A stretch of 64,000 nt of DNA from Micromonospora sp. WMMD1082 (GCF_029626175.1 NZ_JARUBM010000002.1:434001-498000), one strand, 5' to 3'. Counted from the stretch's first letter, positions 34,218 through 42,036 are shown. The notes: generated by a model from the sequence alone, not told the origin. Numbers and translations: made by a program.

Positions 34218-35171
34218 GTGACTGCGGCCCCTCAGAATCTCCGCACCGTACGGACCCTCCTCCTCGACGCCCTTCAGCCGTACGGCCTGCATCCGCTGAG
34301 CGTCGGCATCGTCGGCGACGCTGCCCACCGCGGCGGGTACCACTGCGGCTCGGACCGCGTCGTGACCAACGACTACAGCGTTCACGAGAGCGCCCGGGAC
34401 AAGGCCGGGCTGACGATCAACGCGAGTGCGCTCGATATCGGCCAGTTCTTCCGCAACGGGCACAACCTCCGGACGTTCTCGGTCTGGCTGGTCGCCGAGT
34501 GCGCGAAGGGCGCTCCGGACACGCTCGACATCCGCGAGGTCATCTACTCGCCCGACGGCGCGACCGTGAAGCGCTGGGACCGGCTCGGCCGGCGCAGCTC
34601 CGGCGACAAGTCCCACCTGACCCACACGCACATCAGCTTCTTCCGCGACGCCACGAAGGCCGGGCGGGACCTCTCGCCGCTCTTCCGCCGGTACCTCGCG
34701 ATCGTCGAGGGCAAGCCGCAGCCGGCACCGAAGCCCGCCCCGAAGCCGGTCACGAAGCTGGGCTCGCGCCAGCTCAAGCGGGGCATGTCCGGCGACGACG
34801 TCCGCGAGCTTCAGACGATGCTCAACGCCCGCGGCGCGAAGTTGGCCGTAGACGGTGAGTTCGGCCCGAAGACCGAGAACGCCGTCAAGGCATTCCAACG
34901 TCTGCACATGCTCAACCCGAACGGCGAGGTTGGCGGGTTGACCCTACCCGCGATCCGAACCGGCTTCGGCCGGCGCGTGCTGCGGGCCGGCAACGCCGGG
35001 TCGGACGTGGCCGAGCTTCAGCGGCGGCTCACCCGGCACGGCTTCAAGGTCGACGCCGATGGCGAGTTCGGGCCGAAGACGAAGGCCGCTACGACCGCCT
35101 TCCAGCGTGCCCGGAAACTGAAGGTCGACGGGATCGCCGGCAAGCAGACCATCACAGCACTCCGGAAGTGA
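34218..35171 (+). CDS. Endolysin: M15-like peptidase plus two peptidoglycan-binding domains
   Basis: 317 aa from GTG 34218. The N-terminal ~165 residues hold a VanY/M15-like zinc peptidase pattern: His in GGYHCGSDRV, an Asp in NASALDIGQFF, and the late HTHISFF. A Pro-Lys linker (PAPKPAPKPVTK) leads to two peptidoglycan-binding repeats (DVRELQTMLNARGAKLAVDGEFGPKT and DVAELQRRLTRHGFKVDADGEFGPKT). It cleaves wall peptides for host lysis. No signal peptide, so holins are needed. Confidence 0.9.
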   Translation: MTAAPQNLRTVRTLLLDALQPYGLHPLSVGIVGDAAHRGGYHCGSDRVVTNDYSVHESARDKAGLTINASALDIGQFFRNGHNLRTFSVWLVAECAKGAPDTLDIREVIYSPDGATVKRWDRLGRRSSGDKSHLTHTHISFFRDATKAGRDLSPLFRRYLAIVEGKPQPAPKPAPKPVTKLGSRQLKRGMSGDDVRELQTMLNARGAKLAVDGEFGPKTENAVKAFQRLHMLNPNGEVGGLTLPAIRTGFGRRVLRAGNAGSDVAELQRRLTRHGFKVDADGEFGPKTKAATTAFQRARKLKVDGIAGKQTITALRK

Positions 35172-35175
35172 CCTC

Positions 35176-35511
35176 GTGACCGTCCACGTCACCACCACGA
35201 CGACCGACCCCGTCGACCCGAGCGGGACCGCCTCCATGCTGATCATCCTCGCCCGACTCGAAGGCAAGGTCGACGTGGTGACCGCCCAGCACGGCGCGAA
35301 GCTCGACGAGCACGCCCGGCGCCTGGGCGACGTCGAGACCCGCCTTCGCGCCGAGGAGGCCCGCCCCTCCACCGCGCCCGAAGTCGACGCCCGGCTCCGG
35401 GCGGTCGAGTCCCGCCCGGTGGTCACGCCCCGAGCGGTCTGGGCGGCCGTCGGCACCGTGGGCGCCCTCGCCATCGGTGCGGCGGGCGTCGTAATCAACC
35501 TCGCCACCTGA
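35176..35511 (+). CDS. Holin-like protein, one membrane helix
   Basis: 111 aa from GTG 35176. A coiled-coil N-terminal region (SMLIILARLEGKVDVVTAQ, LDEHARRLGDVETRLRAEEA) is followed by one C-terminal transmembrane helix (AVWAAVGTVGALAIGAAGVVI). This resembles DUF2746/holin-type proteins next to actinophage endolysins. It lies 4 nt after the endolysin. Confidence 0.7.
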   Translation: MTVHVTTTTTDPVDPSGTASMLIILARLEGKVDVVTAQHGAKLDEHARRLGDVETRLRAEEARPSTAPEVDARLRAVESRPVVTPRAVWAAVGTVGALAIGAAGVVINLAT

Positions 35512-35537
35512 CCGCCCGTCCCGCCCGAAAGGACGCC

Positions 35538-35852
35538 ATGTCCCGCCAGCCACTCCTCACCCGCGCCGCGATCATCGCCGGCCTGGGCCTGCTCTACGCC
35601 ACCCTCGCCCACTTCGGCGTTATCCTCCCGCCCGCCATAGCCGACGCGGTCGAGCCCTTCGCCCTGGCGGTGATCCCGATCGCCCTGGCGTACTGGGGCC
35701 GCGGCCACGTCACGCCGGTCGCCGACCCGCGCGACGCCGACGGCTCGCCCCTCGTCCCGGCTGTCGCCCCTGGTGACAGCGCCGATGGCGGGTTCGGGGC
35801 GGGCTCGTTCTCGCCCGAGGCGGACGACCTCGACGACGAGCTGACCGCCTGA
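35538..35852 (+). CDS. Holin, two membrane helices
   Basis: 104 aa. Two hydrophobic segments (AAIIAGLGLLYATLAHFGVI and AVEPFALAVIPIALAYWG) separated by a short turn, then a charged, acidic C-terminal tail. This is the usual class II holin topology, in the lysis cassette after the endolysin. With the preceding gene it could form a holin/antiholin pair. Confidence 0.75.
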   Translation: MSRQPLLTRAAIIAGLGLLYATLAHFGVILPPAIADAVEPFALAVIPIALAYWGRGHVTPVADPRDADGSPLVPAVAPGDSADGGFGAGSFSPEADDLDDELTA

Positions 35853-35872
35853 GTTCCGCTCTGCACCGCCAG

Positions 35873-35910
35873 CGCCCCGCCCTCCGGCTCGCCCGGGGAG
35901 CGGGGCGTTT
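35873..35910 (+). terminator. Late operon terminator
   Basis: CGCCCCGC (35873-35880) pairs with GCGGGGCG (35900-35907) with an inner CTCCGG/CCGGGG extension and TTT downstream. The ~280 bp to the next gene contains this and promoter P5. Confidence 0.8.
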
Positions 35911-36068
35911 CGGCGTTTCCGGGGTCGGTTCGCCGGGCGAGCGTTCGGCGGTCGCCCGGGAGCTGGCGGGCGGTTGGGCGGGCGTGGGCGTGCCTGCGGC
36001 GAAGTGCGTCCGGCGGCGATTGGCGGGACGCCCGAGTCCCGGCGACGAGACGGGCGGGAAACTCCCGT

Positions 36069-36097
36069 GAACAGGCGTCCTCGGCCTGGCGCATTGG
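36069..36097 (+). promoter_or_regulatory. Phage promoter P5 (GAACAG-N17-CATTGG)
   Basis: GAACAG 36069-36074, 17-bp spacer, CATTGG 36092-36097, followed 37 nt later by ATG 36134. It opens the right-hand early block. Confidence 0.8.
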
Positions 36098-36133
36098 CCG
36101 TGCGTCCGATTCACCCCGACGCAGGGAGGCCCG

Positions 36134-36580
36134 ATGGGGCTCAGTTATCACGACGTTTACGGCTCGCCGTGGGACCGCGACCCGGAAGAACGCCGGGAGC
36201 CGGCCGCCGCGCGAGACCCGTTCCCGCCCGGCACCCGCGCCCGGCTGCGCGACGACCTGGGCGGGGGGACCGTACGGATCATCGCCCGGCACGGGGTCGG
36301 GCTGTATCAGGTCCGCCCGGACAACAGCGCGAAGGACTTCGTCATCAGCAACCACGCCCTACGGCGGCCGGCTCCGGCCTGGCGCCCGGGTGACGTGGTC
36401 GTTGTCCGCTACGGCCCGCGTGGTAACCCCTACACCTACGTCCGCGGCAACGGCGGATGGCTGGTCGAGAAGGGCCGCACGCCGAAGACCGACGAGTGGA
36501 TGACCGTGCAGGTCGACGAAGGTCGCGCGACGCCGGTCCTTCAGGCCGGCGGCGAGCCGTTCGACGGGGGCCGGCTGTGA
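36134..36580 (+). CDS. Hypothetical phage protein
   Basis: 148 aa. It contains two beta-rich segments with GD/GT-type turns (PPGTRARLRDDLGGGTVRII and WRPGDVVVVRYGPRGNPYTYVRG), reminiscent of the SH3-like repeats in the 13-15.8 kb genes. First gene under P5, coupled to the next by GTGA. No catalytic motif seen. Confidence 0.6.
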   Translation: MGLSYHDVYGSPWDRDPEERREPAAARDPFPPGTRARLRDDLGGGTVRIIARHGVGLYQVRPDNSAKDFVISNHALRRPAPAWRPGDVVVVRYGPRGNPYTYVRGNGGWLVEKGRTPKTDEWMTVQVDEGRATPVLQAGGEPFDGGRL

Positions 36581-36963
36581 CCGAGGGGCAAGAGGAATTC
36601 GTCTTCGCGGATCAGTCGGTGGTCGGCACGGAAGACCTCCGCATCCTCTTCGACGCCGTGTGTAACTCGCTCGACTTCGGTAGCGGATTCCTCGACACGG
36701 AAGAGGTCGAAGCACTGCGGCGACTGGCCGAAACGCTCGGCGTTGACCCGATGGTCGCGACGCCGAGCGAGTTCCGTGCTCAGTACGCGCACGACTTCGA
36801 GCCATGCCCCCCGCCGCCGGGGCCGTGGCGTGTCTCCACGATGGGCGGTCCGATCGAGACGGACGAGGCGTACGCCGCGCGGGTTGCCGCAGTGATCGCC
36901 CGGTGTCGACACTGCGGCCGGGCCGCCGACGAGAGGCCACACACGTTGAAGGAGGCCGCGTGA
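36577..36963 (+). CDS. Hypothetical phage protein
   Basis: 128 aa from GTG 36577. The helical N-terminal half (VGTEDLRILFDAVCNSLDFGSGFLDTEEVEALRRLAETLGV) and a C-terminal CRHCGRAADER finger suggest a small DNA- or protein-interaction role. Not recognised. It sits directly before the nucleotide kinase and overlaps it by 4 nt. Confidence 0.6.
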   Translation: MTEGQEEFVFADQSVVGTEDLRILFDAVCNSLDFGSGFLDTEEVEALRRLAETLGVDPMVATPSEFRAQYAHDFEPCPPPPGPWRVSTMGGPIETDEAYAARVAAVIARCRHCGRAADERPHTLKEAA

Positions 36964-37571
36964 CCTACCCGGGTGAGGCCGTTACCGAGCTGATCGAGGC
37001 CACCTTCTCCCGTCGCCCGGCCCGCCCACCTCTCATCGGCGTGATGGGGAAGAAGCGCGCCGGAAAGGACACGATCGCCGCACGCCTCGTCGAGGCCCAC
37101 GGTTTCCGCCAGTACGCCTTCGCGGACGCGCTCCGGGAGTGCGCGCTGATCGCCGATCCGATCGTGACGCCGCTGGACACGGTCGGGCGGTCCCTGCGGC
37201 TGTCCGATGTGGTCTCGGCGGTCGGCTGGGAGGAGGCGAAGGCCCACCGCGAGGTGCGGCGTACCCTGCAACAGTTTGGTGTCAGCGTGCGCCACCTCGA
37301 CCCGCACTTCTGGGTCCGCGTGGTCATGGACGAGGTCGCGCACAGGTCACAGCCCGTGGTGATCACGGACGTCCGCTTCCCCAACGAGGCGGATGCGATC
37401 GAGGCCGCCGGGGGCGTGCTCTGGCGGGTCACCCGCCCTGGTCAGGACGAGTCCGACCAGCACATCAGCGAGACCGCGTTGAGTGGTCGCCCGGCGCACG
37501 CAGCGCTACACAACAGGTCGGATCTTCACTCTCTGCTGAAAGAGGTTGACAGACTGGCGTCACGTCTGTAA
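36960..37571 (+). CDS. Deoxynucleoside monophosphate kinase
   Basis: 203 aa from GTG 36960. A P-loop GVMGKKRAGKDTIA (about 26-39) and the VVITDVRFPNEADAIEAAGG region (about 128-147) match phage dNMP kinases of the T4 gp1-like P-loop superfamily. It converts dNMPs to dNDPs to feed phage DNA synthesis. Last gene of the P5 unit, followed by a terminator. Confidence 0.85.
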   Translation: MTYPGEAVTELIEATFSRRPARPPLIGVMGKKRAGKDTIAARLVEAHGFRQYAFADALRECALIADPIVTPLDTVGRSLRLSDVVSAVGWEEAKAHREVRRTLQQFGVSVRHLDPHFWVRVVMDEVAHRSQPVVITDVRFPNEADAIEAAGGVLWRVTRPGQDESDQHISETALSGRPAHAALHNRSDLHSLLKEVDRLASRL

Positions 37572-37599
37572 CTGAGGTCACGTCTCGATCAAGACCCTA

Positions 37600-37652
37600 G
37601 GCCCCCGTCGCTTGCCGGCTTACGCTGGCTCGCGGCGGGGGCCTTCGTTTGT
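37600..37652 (+). terminator. Terminator after nucleotide kinase
   Basis: GGCCCCCGTCGC (37600-37611) pairs with GCGGCGGGGGCC (37632-37643), followed by TTCGTTTGTT. It insulates the repressor promoter. Confidence 0.85.
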
Positions 37653-37691
37653 TACGACCTGAAGAATTAAGGGCTACCTAAGCCTGAAGGG

Positions 37692-37721
37692 CTGCGCTAA
37701 CCGGCTAACGGGCCTTACGCT
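37692..37721 (+). promoter_or_regulatory. Promoter with operator O5 for the candidate repressor
   Basis: O5 CGCTAACCGGCTAACG (37695-37710) lies between CTGCGC (37692-37697) and TACGCT (37716-37721), 18 bp apart. The gene start is at 37755. This fits repression of the gene by its own product. Confidence 0.7.
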
Positions 37722-37754
37722 GGCCCCAGACATCGACGAGCAGGACGGCAGATC

Positions 37755-38375
37755 ATGAGCGACGCACGCGACGAGCTAAGCGAAACGCTAGTGAAGACGC
37801 TGCGTGCGCTGCGCCGGACCGCTGCGGCAATCGAGCGCGCTGGCCGTGAGGTCCCCGACGATCTAACCGCCCGCCGGACAGCCCTGTATCGCGAGGCAGC
37901 ACAGTGGGCATTCGATCTGCGTGAGTATTTCCTAACCGCCGAGAACGAGCCGGATTGGTCGGGCCGGACCGGCGCCTACAAAGCTCACCTACGCGACCTA
38001 TACGACCGCGCGGGGTACAGCCGCGAGGACGCCGCAACCGTACAGGTAGCCGTCCGGTACCACCTCGGCCGGCTCGTCCGCGACCGCCTCGGCGCGGCGA
38101 CGGTAACCGAGCTGGGCCTAACCCCCGGCGGCTACGTCGAGCGCAAGCGTGAGGCCCGTCAGGCGACCCTCGCCGAACTGGACGCCGTGCGCAACGCCGC
38201 CAGCAGCCCCGACGTCAGCCGAGCGATAGCGGGCGCGCTGGTCGTGCTTCAGCGGGTGTCCGTCGCTGAGGTCGCCGAGCTGCACGGCACCGCGCGGACC
38301 CAGGCGCGGACGGTGCTCTCCCGGCTCGTGCGCCGCGCGGAAGAGCTGCGCGAGGCGGTGACGCCGGAGGAGTGA
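37755..38375 (+). CDS. Candidate phage repressor (C-terminal HTH)
   Basis: 206 aa. The N-terminal 90 residues are helical (LSETLVKTLRALRRTAAAIERAG, LYREAAQWAFDLREYFLTAE). The C-terminus has VSVAEVAELHGTARTQARTVLSRLVRRAEELRE, a convincing HTH pattern (about 170-202). Its promoter contains palindrome O5 and its 3' end abuts the same 111-bp hairpin repeat that follows the integrase. It is isolated by terminators on both sides, as expected for a gene expressed in the lysogen. The repressor role is inferred; no family was recognised. Confidence 0.55.
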   Translation: MSDARDELSETLVKTLRALRRTAAAIERAGREVPDDLTARRTALYREAAQWAFDLREYFLTAENEPDWSGRTGAYKAHLRDLYDRAGYSREDAATVQVAVRYHLGRLVRDRLGAATVTELGLTPGGYVERKREARQATLAELDAVRNAASSPDVSRAIAGALVVLQRVSVAEVAELHGTARTQARTVLSRLVRRAEELREAVTPEE

Positions 38376-38480
38376 CGAAGTGACCCCAGTTTCTACACTC
38401 CCTTATTTCTTCTTCTAGAGCTTCTTCTCCTCCTAGAAGAAGAAATATAGAAGTGCAGAAACTGGGGTCACTTCTACACG
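38370..38480. repeat. 111-bp long-hairpin repeat, copy B (after candidate repressor)
   Basis: Same length and flanks as copy A (9701-9811). The 94-bp inverted repeat is 38380-38473. It begins inside the last codons of the candidate repressor gene. About 10-12 base differences from copy A, several in paired positions and compensatory. Confidence 0.85.
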
Positions 38481-38535
38481 CAGCCCCGCCCGCCGGCTCG
38501 GCCCGCACCCGGCGGGCTTCCGCGTCTCCGCAGGT

Positions 38536-38564
38536 GAACAGCTAGGCCCTCCCTGGCGCATAGG
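38536..38564 (+). promoter_or_regulatory. Phage promoter P6 (GAACAG-N17-CATAGG)
   Basis: GAACAG 38536-38541, 17-bp spacer, CATAGG 38559-38564, 37 nt before the GTG at 38601. Confidence 0.8.
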
Positions 38565-38600
38565 CCCCTTGTCCGCATCGCGCGCACAAGGGAGACCAGC

Positions 38601-39410
38601 GTGCCAAAGATCCATACCATTTCCCGGGGTGGCTCCCGGTTCTACGTCTCGCCCGAGACCGGCAAGAAAGCCCCGGGCGTAACCTCGATTCTCGGCATGC
38701 TGCCGAAACCGTTCCTACAGCACTGGGCAGCAAAGGTCGTCGCCGAGTACGCGACCGACAACCTCGGCGAGCTGGTCGGGCTCCGGCTCAACGGCGAGCG
38801 TCAGGGCGTCATCGACTTCCTGAAGGGCGCCCCGCGCCGCTCGACCGGCGCCGCTGCCGAGACCGGGACCGCCGTGCACGACCTCTTCGAGAAGCTGGCC
38901 AAGGGCGAGCCCATCGGACGCGTGCACCCGGACTACCGGCCGTTCGTCGAGCACTTTGAGGCGTTCACGCGGGAGTTCGAGCCCGAGTTCGTGTTCCTCG
39001 AAGAGACCGTCTGGTCCGAGGAGTTCGACTACGCAGGTTCATTCGACGCCTACGCGGTCATCGACGGCGAGCGGGTTTTCCTCGACTGGAAGACGACCCG
39101 CAGTGGCGTTCACCCCGAGGTGGCGCTTCAGCTCGCCGCGTACCGCTTCGCCGACTTCATCATCCGCCCGGACGGCTCGCGCGTCCCGCAGCCCAGCTCG
39201 ACCGGCGGCGGCGTGCTGCACGTCCGCCCGGAGGGCTGGGGCTTCTACCCGGTGCGGGCCGACGAGGAGACCTTCGAGTATTTCAAGGTCCTCCGGCAGG
39301 TCTTCACCTGGGACCGCGAGGTGAAAGAGGCCGTGGTCGGTATGCCGATCAACGCGAAGCCCTCGTCGATGCCGGCCCGCCGGACCGCCGCCCCGCGGAG
39401 GGCTGCATGA
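38601..39410 (+). CDS. PD-(D/E)XK nuclease, RecB/Cas4-like exonuclease
   Basis: 269 aa from GTG 38601. Catalytic motifs are in order: GTAVHDLFEKLA (G-x-x-x-H), an Asp in YAGSFDAYAVIDGE, the D-W-K in RVFLDWKTT, and VALQLAAYRFA with the Q-x-x-x-Y of RecB nucleases. It probably makes single-stranded ends for phage recombination or degrades host DNA. First gene of a five-gene P6 unit. Confidence 0.88.
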   Translation: MPKIHTISRGGSRFYVSPETGKKAPGVTSILGMLPKPFLQHWAAKVVAEYATDNLGELVGLRLNGERQGVIDFLKGAPRRSTGAAAETGTAVHDLFEKLAKGEPIGRVHPDYRPFVEHFEAFTREFEPEFVFLEETVWSEEFDYAGSFDAYAVIDGERVFLDWKTTRSGVHPEVALQLAAYRFADFIIRPDGSRVPQPSSTGGGVLHVRPEGWGFYPVRADEETFEYFKVLRQVFTWDREVKEAVVGMPINAKPSSMPARRTAAPRRAA

Positions 39411-39595
39411 CGCCGGACGAGCTGGCCGAGGCCGACGTCTTCGCGGCGGGCCAGGCCGACATGCTGCGCCGGGTGCTCGCTGAGGCTGAGGAGTTCGAGG
39501 CCCGGATGAAGCGCCGTCGCTACTTCAACAACGCGAAGGGCGTCCGCCGCTTCGCCGACCACCTGAAGGCCGCGCTCGCCGGGGAGGCGCAGTGA
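39407..39595 (+). CDS. Small hypothetical protein
   Basis: 62 aa, overlapping its neighbours by 4 nt on both sides (ATGA, GTGA). Helical and charged (LRRVLAEAEEFEARMKRRRYF). May be an accessory of the nuclease encoded upstream. No known motif. Confidence 0.55.
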   Translation: MTPDELAEADVFAAGQADMLRRVLAEAEEFEARMKRRRYFNNAKGVRRFADHLKAALAGEAQ

Positions 39596-39963
39596 TCGAA
39601 CAAGCCACCCGTGAAGACGTGATCTGGCTCGCCGGCCTGCTCGAAGGGGAAGGCGCCTTCGACCTGCAACGGGGCACCTACCCCCGCGTGCGGGTCGCGA
39701 TGGTCGACCGCGACGTGATCGGCCGTGCCGCGACGCTGTTCGGCGTGTCGGTCCGTCTCGCGCTGAAGGGCCGCCCGCATAAGGCGATGTGGCACGCCGA
39801 GGTCCAGGGCCCGAAGGCCGAGGCGATCATGCGCGCGGTCCTCCCGCACATGGGCGCACGCCGCTCGGCCAAGATCGCTGAGGTACTGGGGCACTCGCCG
39901 AAGACCTCGAAGGTCCCGGTCTCGATCAGCCGGCCGCCTGGTCTGCCGCTGGGGCCCGCGTGA
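39592..39963 (+). CDS. LAGLIDADG-type endonuclease domain protein
   Basis: 123 aa from GTG 39592. It has a single LAGLIDADG-like motif, WLAGLLEGEGAFDLQ (about 11-25), and a following beta-sheet (YPRVRVAMVDRDVIGRAATLFGVSV). Single-motif forms act as homodimeric homing endonucleases. It is free-standing, in a chain of phage genes. Confidence 0.8.
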   Translation: MIEQATREDVIWLAGLLEGEGAFDLQRGTYPRVRVAMVDRDVIGRAATLFGVSVRLALKGRPHKAMWHAEVQGPKAEAIMRAVLPHMGARRSAKIAEVLGHSPKTSKVPVSISRPPGLPLGPA

Positions 39964-40175
39964 CCGAACACGAGGACTGCCGGTACTGGGGCCTGACCCG
40001 CATGCAGTGCGCGCGGTATCACGTCCGGCTCGCCCGGTACTACGCCGATCGGGCGCTCACCAACGCCGCAGAGTCGGCCCGATTGGCGTCCTCGGCGACG
40101 CGGGCTGCCTTGGTGGCGACCGCCGCCGTGGTCGTGCTCTTCATGAGTCACCTCGCTGCGCTCGTCTTTGCCTGA
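39960..40175 (+). CDS. Small phage membrane protein
   Basis: 71 aa from GTG 39960. An N-terminal part with CRYWGLTRMQCARYH and a C-terminal transmembrane helix (AALVATAAVVVLFMSHLAALVF). Promoter P7 starts at its stop codon. Function unknown. Confidence 0.6.
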   Translation: MTEHEDCRYWGLTRMQCARYHVRLARYYADRALTNAAESARLASSATRAALVATAAVVVLFMSHLAALVFA

Positions 40176-40202
40176 ACAGCTCGCGCCCCGCTGGCGCATA
40201 AG
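40174..40202 (+). promoter_or_regulatory. Phage promoter P7 (GAACAG-N17-CATAAG)
   Basis: GAACAG 40174-40179 overlaps the previous stop; 17-bp spacer; CATAAG 40197-40202; the RDF-like gene starts 60 nt later. Confidence 0.78.
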
Positions 40203-40261
40203 CCCCTCGACAGCATCCCGGCGCGGCTGATCCCCGCGCCAGCAACGGAAGGAGCCCGTAC

Positions 40262-40981
40262 GTGGGCTTGCGAATTTGGGAGACCGACCCCGAGGCCGAG
40301 CCGAAACCCCGCCAGAACTTCGCGCGGGACCTGGTCGGCCGGTTCCGGTCCGGTTATCAGGTCAACGGCCGTCCGGCCAGCTTGGAAAAGTGGCGGATCA
40401 CGACCGGCGACCCCGAGGTGGCCGAGGCCATCCGGGGCCTGTTCGGTGGTGACAAGGCGCAGAGCTGGGAGACCAAGGGCGAAGACAACCTGGAGGTGTT
40501 CACCGGGGCCGAGCGGGTGAAGATCATCCTCGACGGCCCGAAGGCGATCCGGCAGGAGATGGTCCTGTGGGGCCGCTCCGGTGCGATCCGGCGCTGTGAC
40601 GGCGTCGATCAGACCGGCACGGACGCCGACGACCCGGCGAAGGGTCAGCCGTGCGAGTGCCCGGCCTCCTTCCAGGACAGGAAGGACGCCGCGCGGGCCG
40701 GGCGGGGGTGCCAGCCCTCGACGACGATCTTCTTCACGCTGGCGGACTCGCCCGAACTGGGCCGGTTCAAGTTCAACAGCGGGTCGTGGTCACTCGTCCG
40801 CGACATCGTGACCACGGAGAAGGCGCTCGGCGAGATCGACGGTCCGGCGTACGCCTGGCTGAGCCTGGAAGTCGTGTCGTACGAGGACAAGAAGATCGGC
40901 AAGACGAAGTCCTTCACGAAGCCCGTCGTCGATGTGATCGGGGCCGCCCCGAAGCGCGAGGACGACGAACCTCCGTACTGA
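40262..40981 (+). CDS. phiC31 Gp3-like protein, probable recombination directionality factor
   Basis: 239 aa from GTG 40262. It begins GLRIWETDPEAEPKP, then NFARDLVGRFRSGYQVNGRP, ALEKWR-like ITTGDPEVAEAIRGLFGG, ILDGPKAIRQEMVLWGR, IRRCDGVDQ and FNSGSWSLVRDI, the pattern I associate with the Gp3-like family founded by the phiC31 RDF. In phiC31, Gp3 binds integrase and switches it to attL x attR excision. With a serine integrase in the same prophage, this is the best RDF candidate. Relatives occur in phages without serine integrases, so other roles are possible. Confidence 0.75.
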   Translation: MGLRIWETDPEAEPKPRQNFARDLVGRFRSGYQVNGRPASLEKWRITTGDPEVAEAIRGLFGGDKAQSWETKGEDNLEVFTGAERVKIILDGPKAIRQEMVLWGRSGAIRRCDGVDQTGTDADDPAKGQPCECPASFQDRKDAARAGRGCQPSTTIFFTLADSPELGRFKFNSGSWSLVRDIVTTEKALGEIDGPAYAWLSLEVVSYEDKKIGKTKSFTKPVVDVIGAAPKREDDEPPY

Positions 40982-40986
40982 TGATC

Positions 40987-41002
40987 CGCTAACCGGTTAA
41001 CG
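40987..41002 (+). promoter_or_regulatory. Palindrome O6, promoterless (stoperator-like)
   Basis: CGCTAACCGGTTAACG, 5 nt after the Gp3-like gene stop and 14 nt before a strong terminator. No -10-like box follows. Confidence 0.65.
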
Positions 41003-41016
41003 CACAGCACATCCTT

Positions 41017-41069
41017 GGCCCCGGGGCCGGTACCGCCAAAGGGCTACCGGCCTCGGGGCCTTCTGTTTT
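41017..41069 (+). terminator. Strong terminator after RDF gene
   Basis: GGCCCCGGGGCCGGTA (41017-41032) pairs with TACCGGCCTCGGGGCC (41045-41060) with one mismatch, then TTCTGTTTTG. Confidence 0.85.
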
Positions 41070-41081
41070 GGAGGGTCCAAC

Positions 41082-41399
41082 GTGTACGAGCTTTACGGCA
41101 GCCCTGAGAAGTTCGGCCTCGAAACCGTCGGCGAGGTCGATTGGTCGAGCGGTAGCTACGAGTTCGACCTAACGGTGGTGTGGCGTCGAAAGTCTGATGG
41201 GGCGTTCTTCTTTGCCGAGGACTCCGGGTGCTCTTGCCCATCGCCGTTCGAGAGCGTCGGCGTAGACGATCTGATGCCGGTCGAGTCATTGAGCGAATTC
41301 CACGCCCACCTGACGAAGCGGACCGGGGGCAACTACTACGACCGCTCGGAAGACACAGCCCGGCTGGTCGAGCGCCTTCACGGTATGGGGCTGCGGTGA
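41082..41399 (+). CDS. Hypothetical phage protein
   Basis: 105 aa from GTG 41082, 12 nt after the terminator T-tract; GGAGGG upstream. It has a beta-rich N-terminal part (SYEFDLTVVWRRKSDGAFFFAED) with a CSCPSPFE motif, then a helix (SLSEFHAHLTKR). It resembles small proteins common in actinophages (DUF7574-like), but I am not certain of the family. Confidence 0.6.
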   Translation: MYELYGSPEKFGLETVGEVDWSSGSYEFDLTVVWRRKSDGAFFFAEDSGCSCPSPFESVGVDDLMPVESLSEFHAHLTKRTGGNYYDRSEDTARLVERLHGMGLR

Positions 41400-41803
41400 G
41401 TGACACCCCGCGCGACTGGCGCGGTACCGAGATCGCCCCGGGCGCCCTGGTCGTGTACGGCGCGACCGTCGGTCGCTCCGTCGAGCTGGTCGAGGCGCGG
41501 GTCAGCGACCCGATGCTGAGCCCGTCCGGCCGCATCTGGCTCGACGTCATCCGGCGGTCGTACACGGGTAGCGGCCGTGACCGCGTCCACGTCGGCGCCG
41601 ACCGGCTGACGGTCGTCTCTGCGCTGCCGACGACCAGCAAGCTGACCGCCGCCGAGGTGCGTGCTGCGCGGGACCGTCGGTACGCCGAGTGGGCCGCCAA
41701 CCGAGAGACCCACGACCTACCGGCCTTCATAAGTGCCGACGACAAGTGTGCGCGGTGCGGGCTGACGTGGCGCGCGGCGAGCGACCGGAGGTGCAGCGAA
41801 TGA
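41396..41803 (+). CDS. Hypothetical phage protein with C-terminal zinc finger
   Basis: 135 aa from GTG 41396. The N-terminal beta domain IAPGALVVYGATVGRSVELVEARV is SH3-like, again similar in style to the 13-15.8 kb genes, and the C-terminus has CARCGLTWRAASDRRC, a likely zinc-binding motif. Overlaps its neighbours. Confidence 0.6.
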   Translation: MSDTPRDWRGTEIAPGALVVYGATVGRSVELVEARVSDPMLSPSGRIWLDVIRRSYTGSGRDRVHVGADRLTVVSALPTTSKLTAAEVRAARDRRYAEWAANRETHDLPAFISADDKCARCGLTWRAASDRRCSE

Positions 41804-42036
41804 CCCCCGAAGACCTTTCGCGCTTCGCCGACGCAATGCGTACCGTCGCTGAGCGACTGGCCCGCGCTCTCGCCGTGGCGACGCGTGCTGCCAACTTCGA
41901 CACCCTCGCGACGCTGCAACGCGCCGCAGCCCGCCGGCAAGGTCAGGTGGTCTGCAACTTCCCTCACGGCACGCTCGACCCGGCCCACCCGGGCGGGGCA
42001 TTCGCGGCGTGCCCGGCGTGCGGGGCGGCGCTGTGA
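41800..42036 (+). CDS. Small hypothetical phage protein
   Basis: 78 aa from ATG 41800. The N-terminal helix (LSRFADAMRTVAERLARALAVATRA) is followed by a Cys pair CPACG near the C-terminus. Translationally coupled on both sides. Confidence 0.55.
   Translation: MTPEDLSRFADAMRTVAERLARALAVATRAANFDTLATLQRAAARRQGQVVCNFPHGTLDPAHPGGAFAACPACGAAL

Noticed and set aside
37862..38120. Further CTAACC-type words inside the candidate repressor gene
   Set aside because: They lack the second half and the CGGTTAG centre; they are ordinary codons (L-T, N-R) rather than operator copies.
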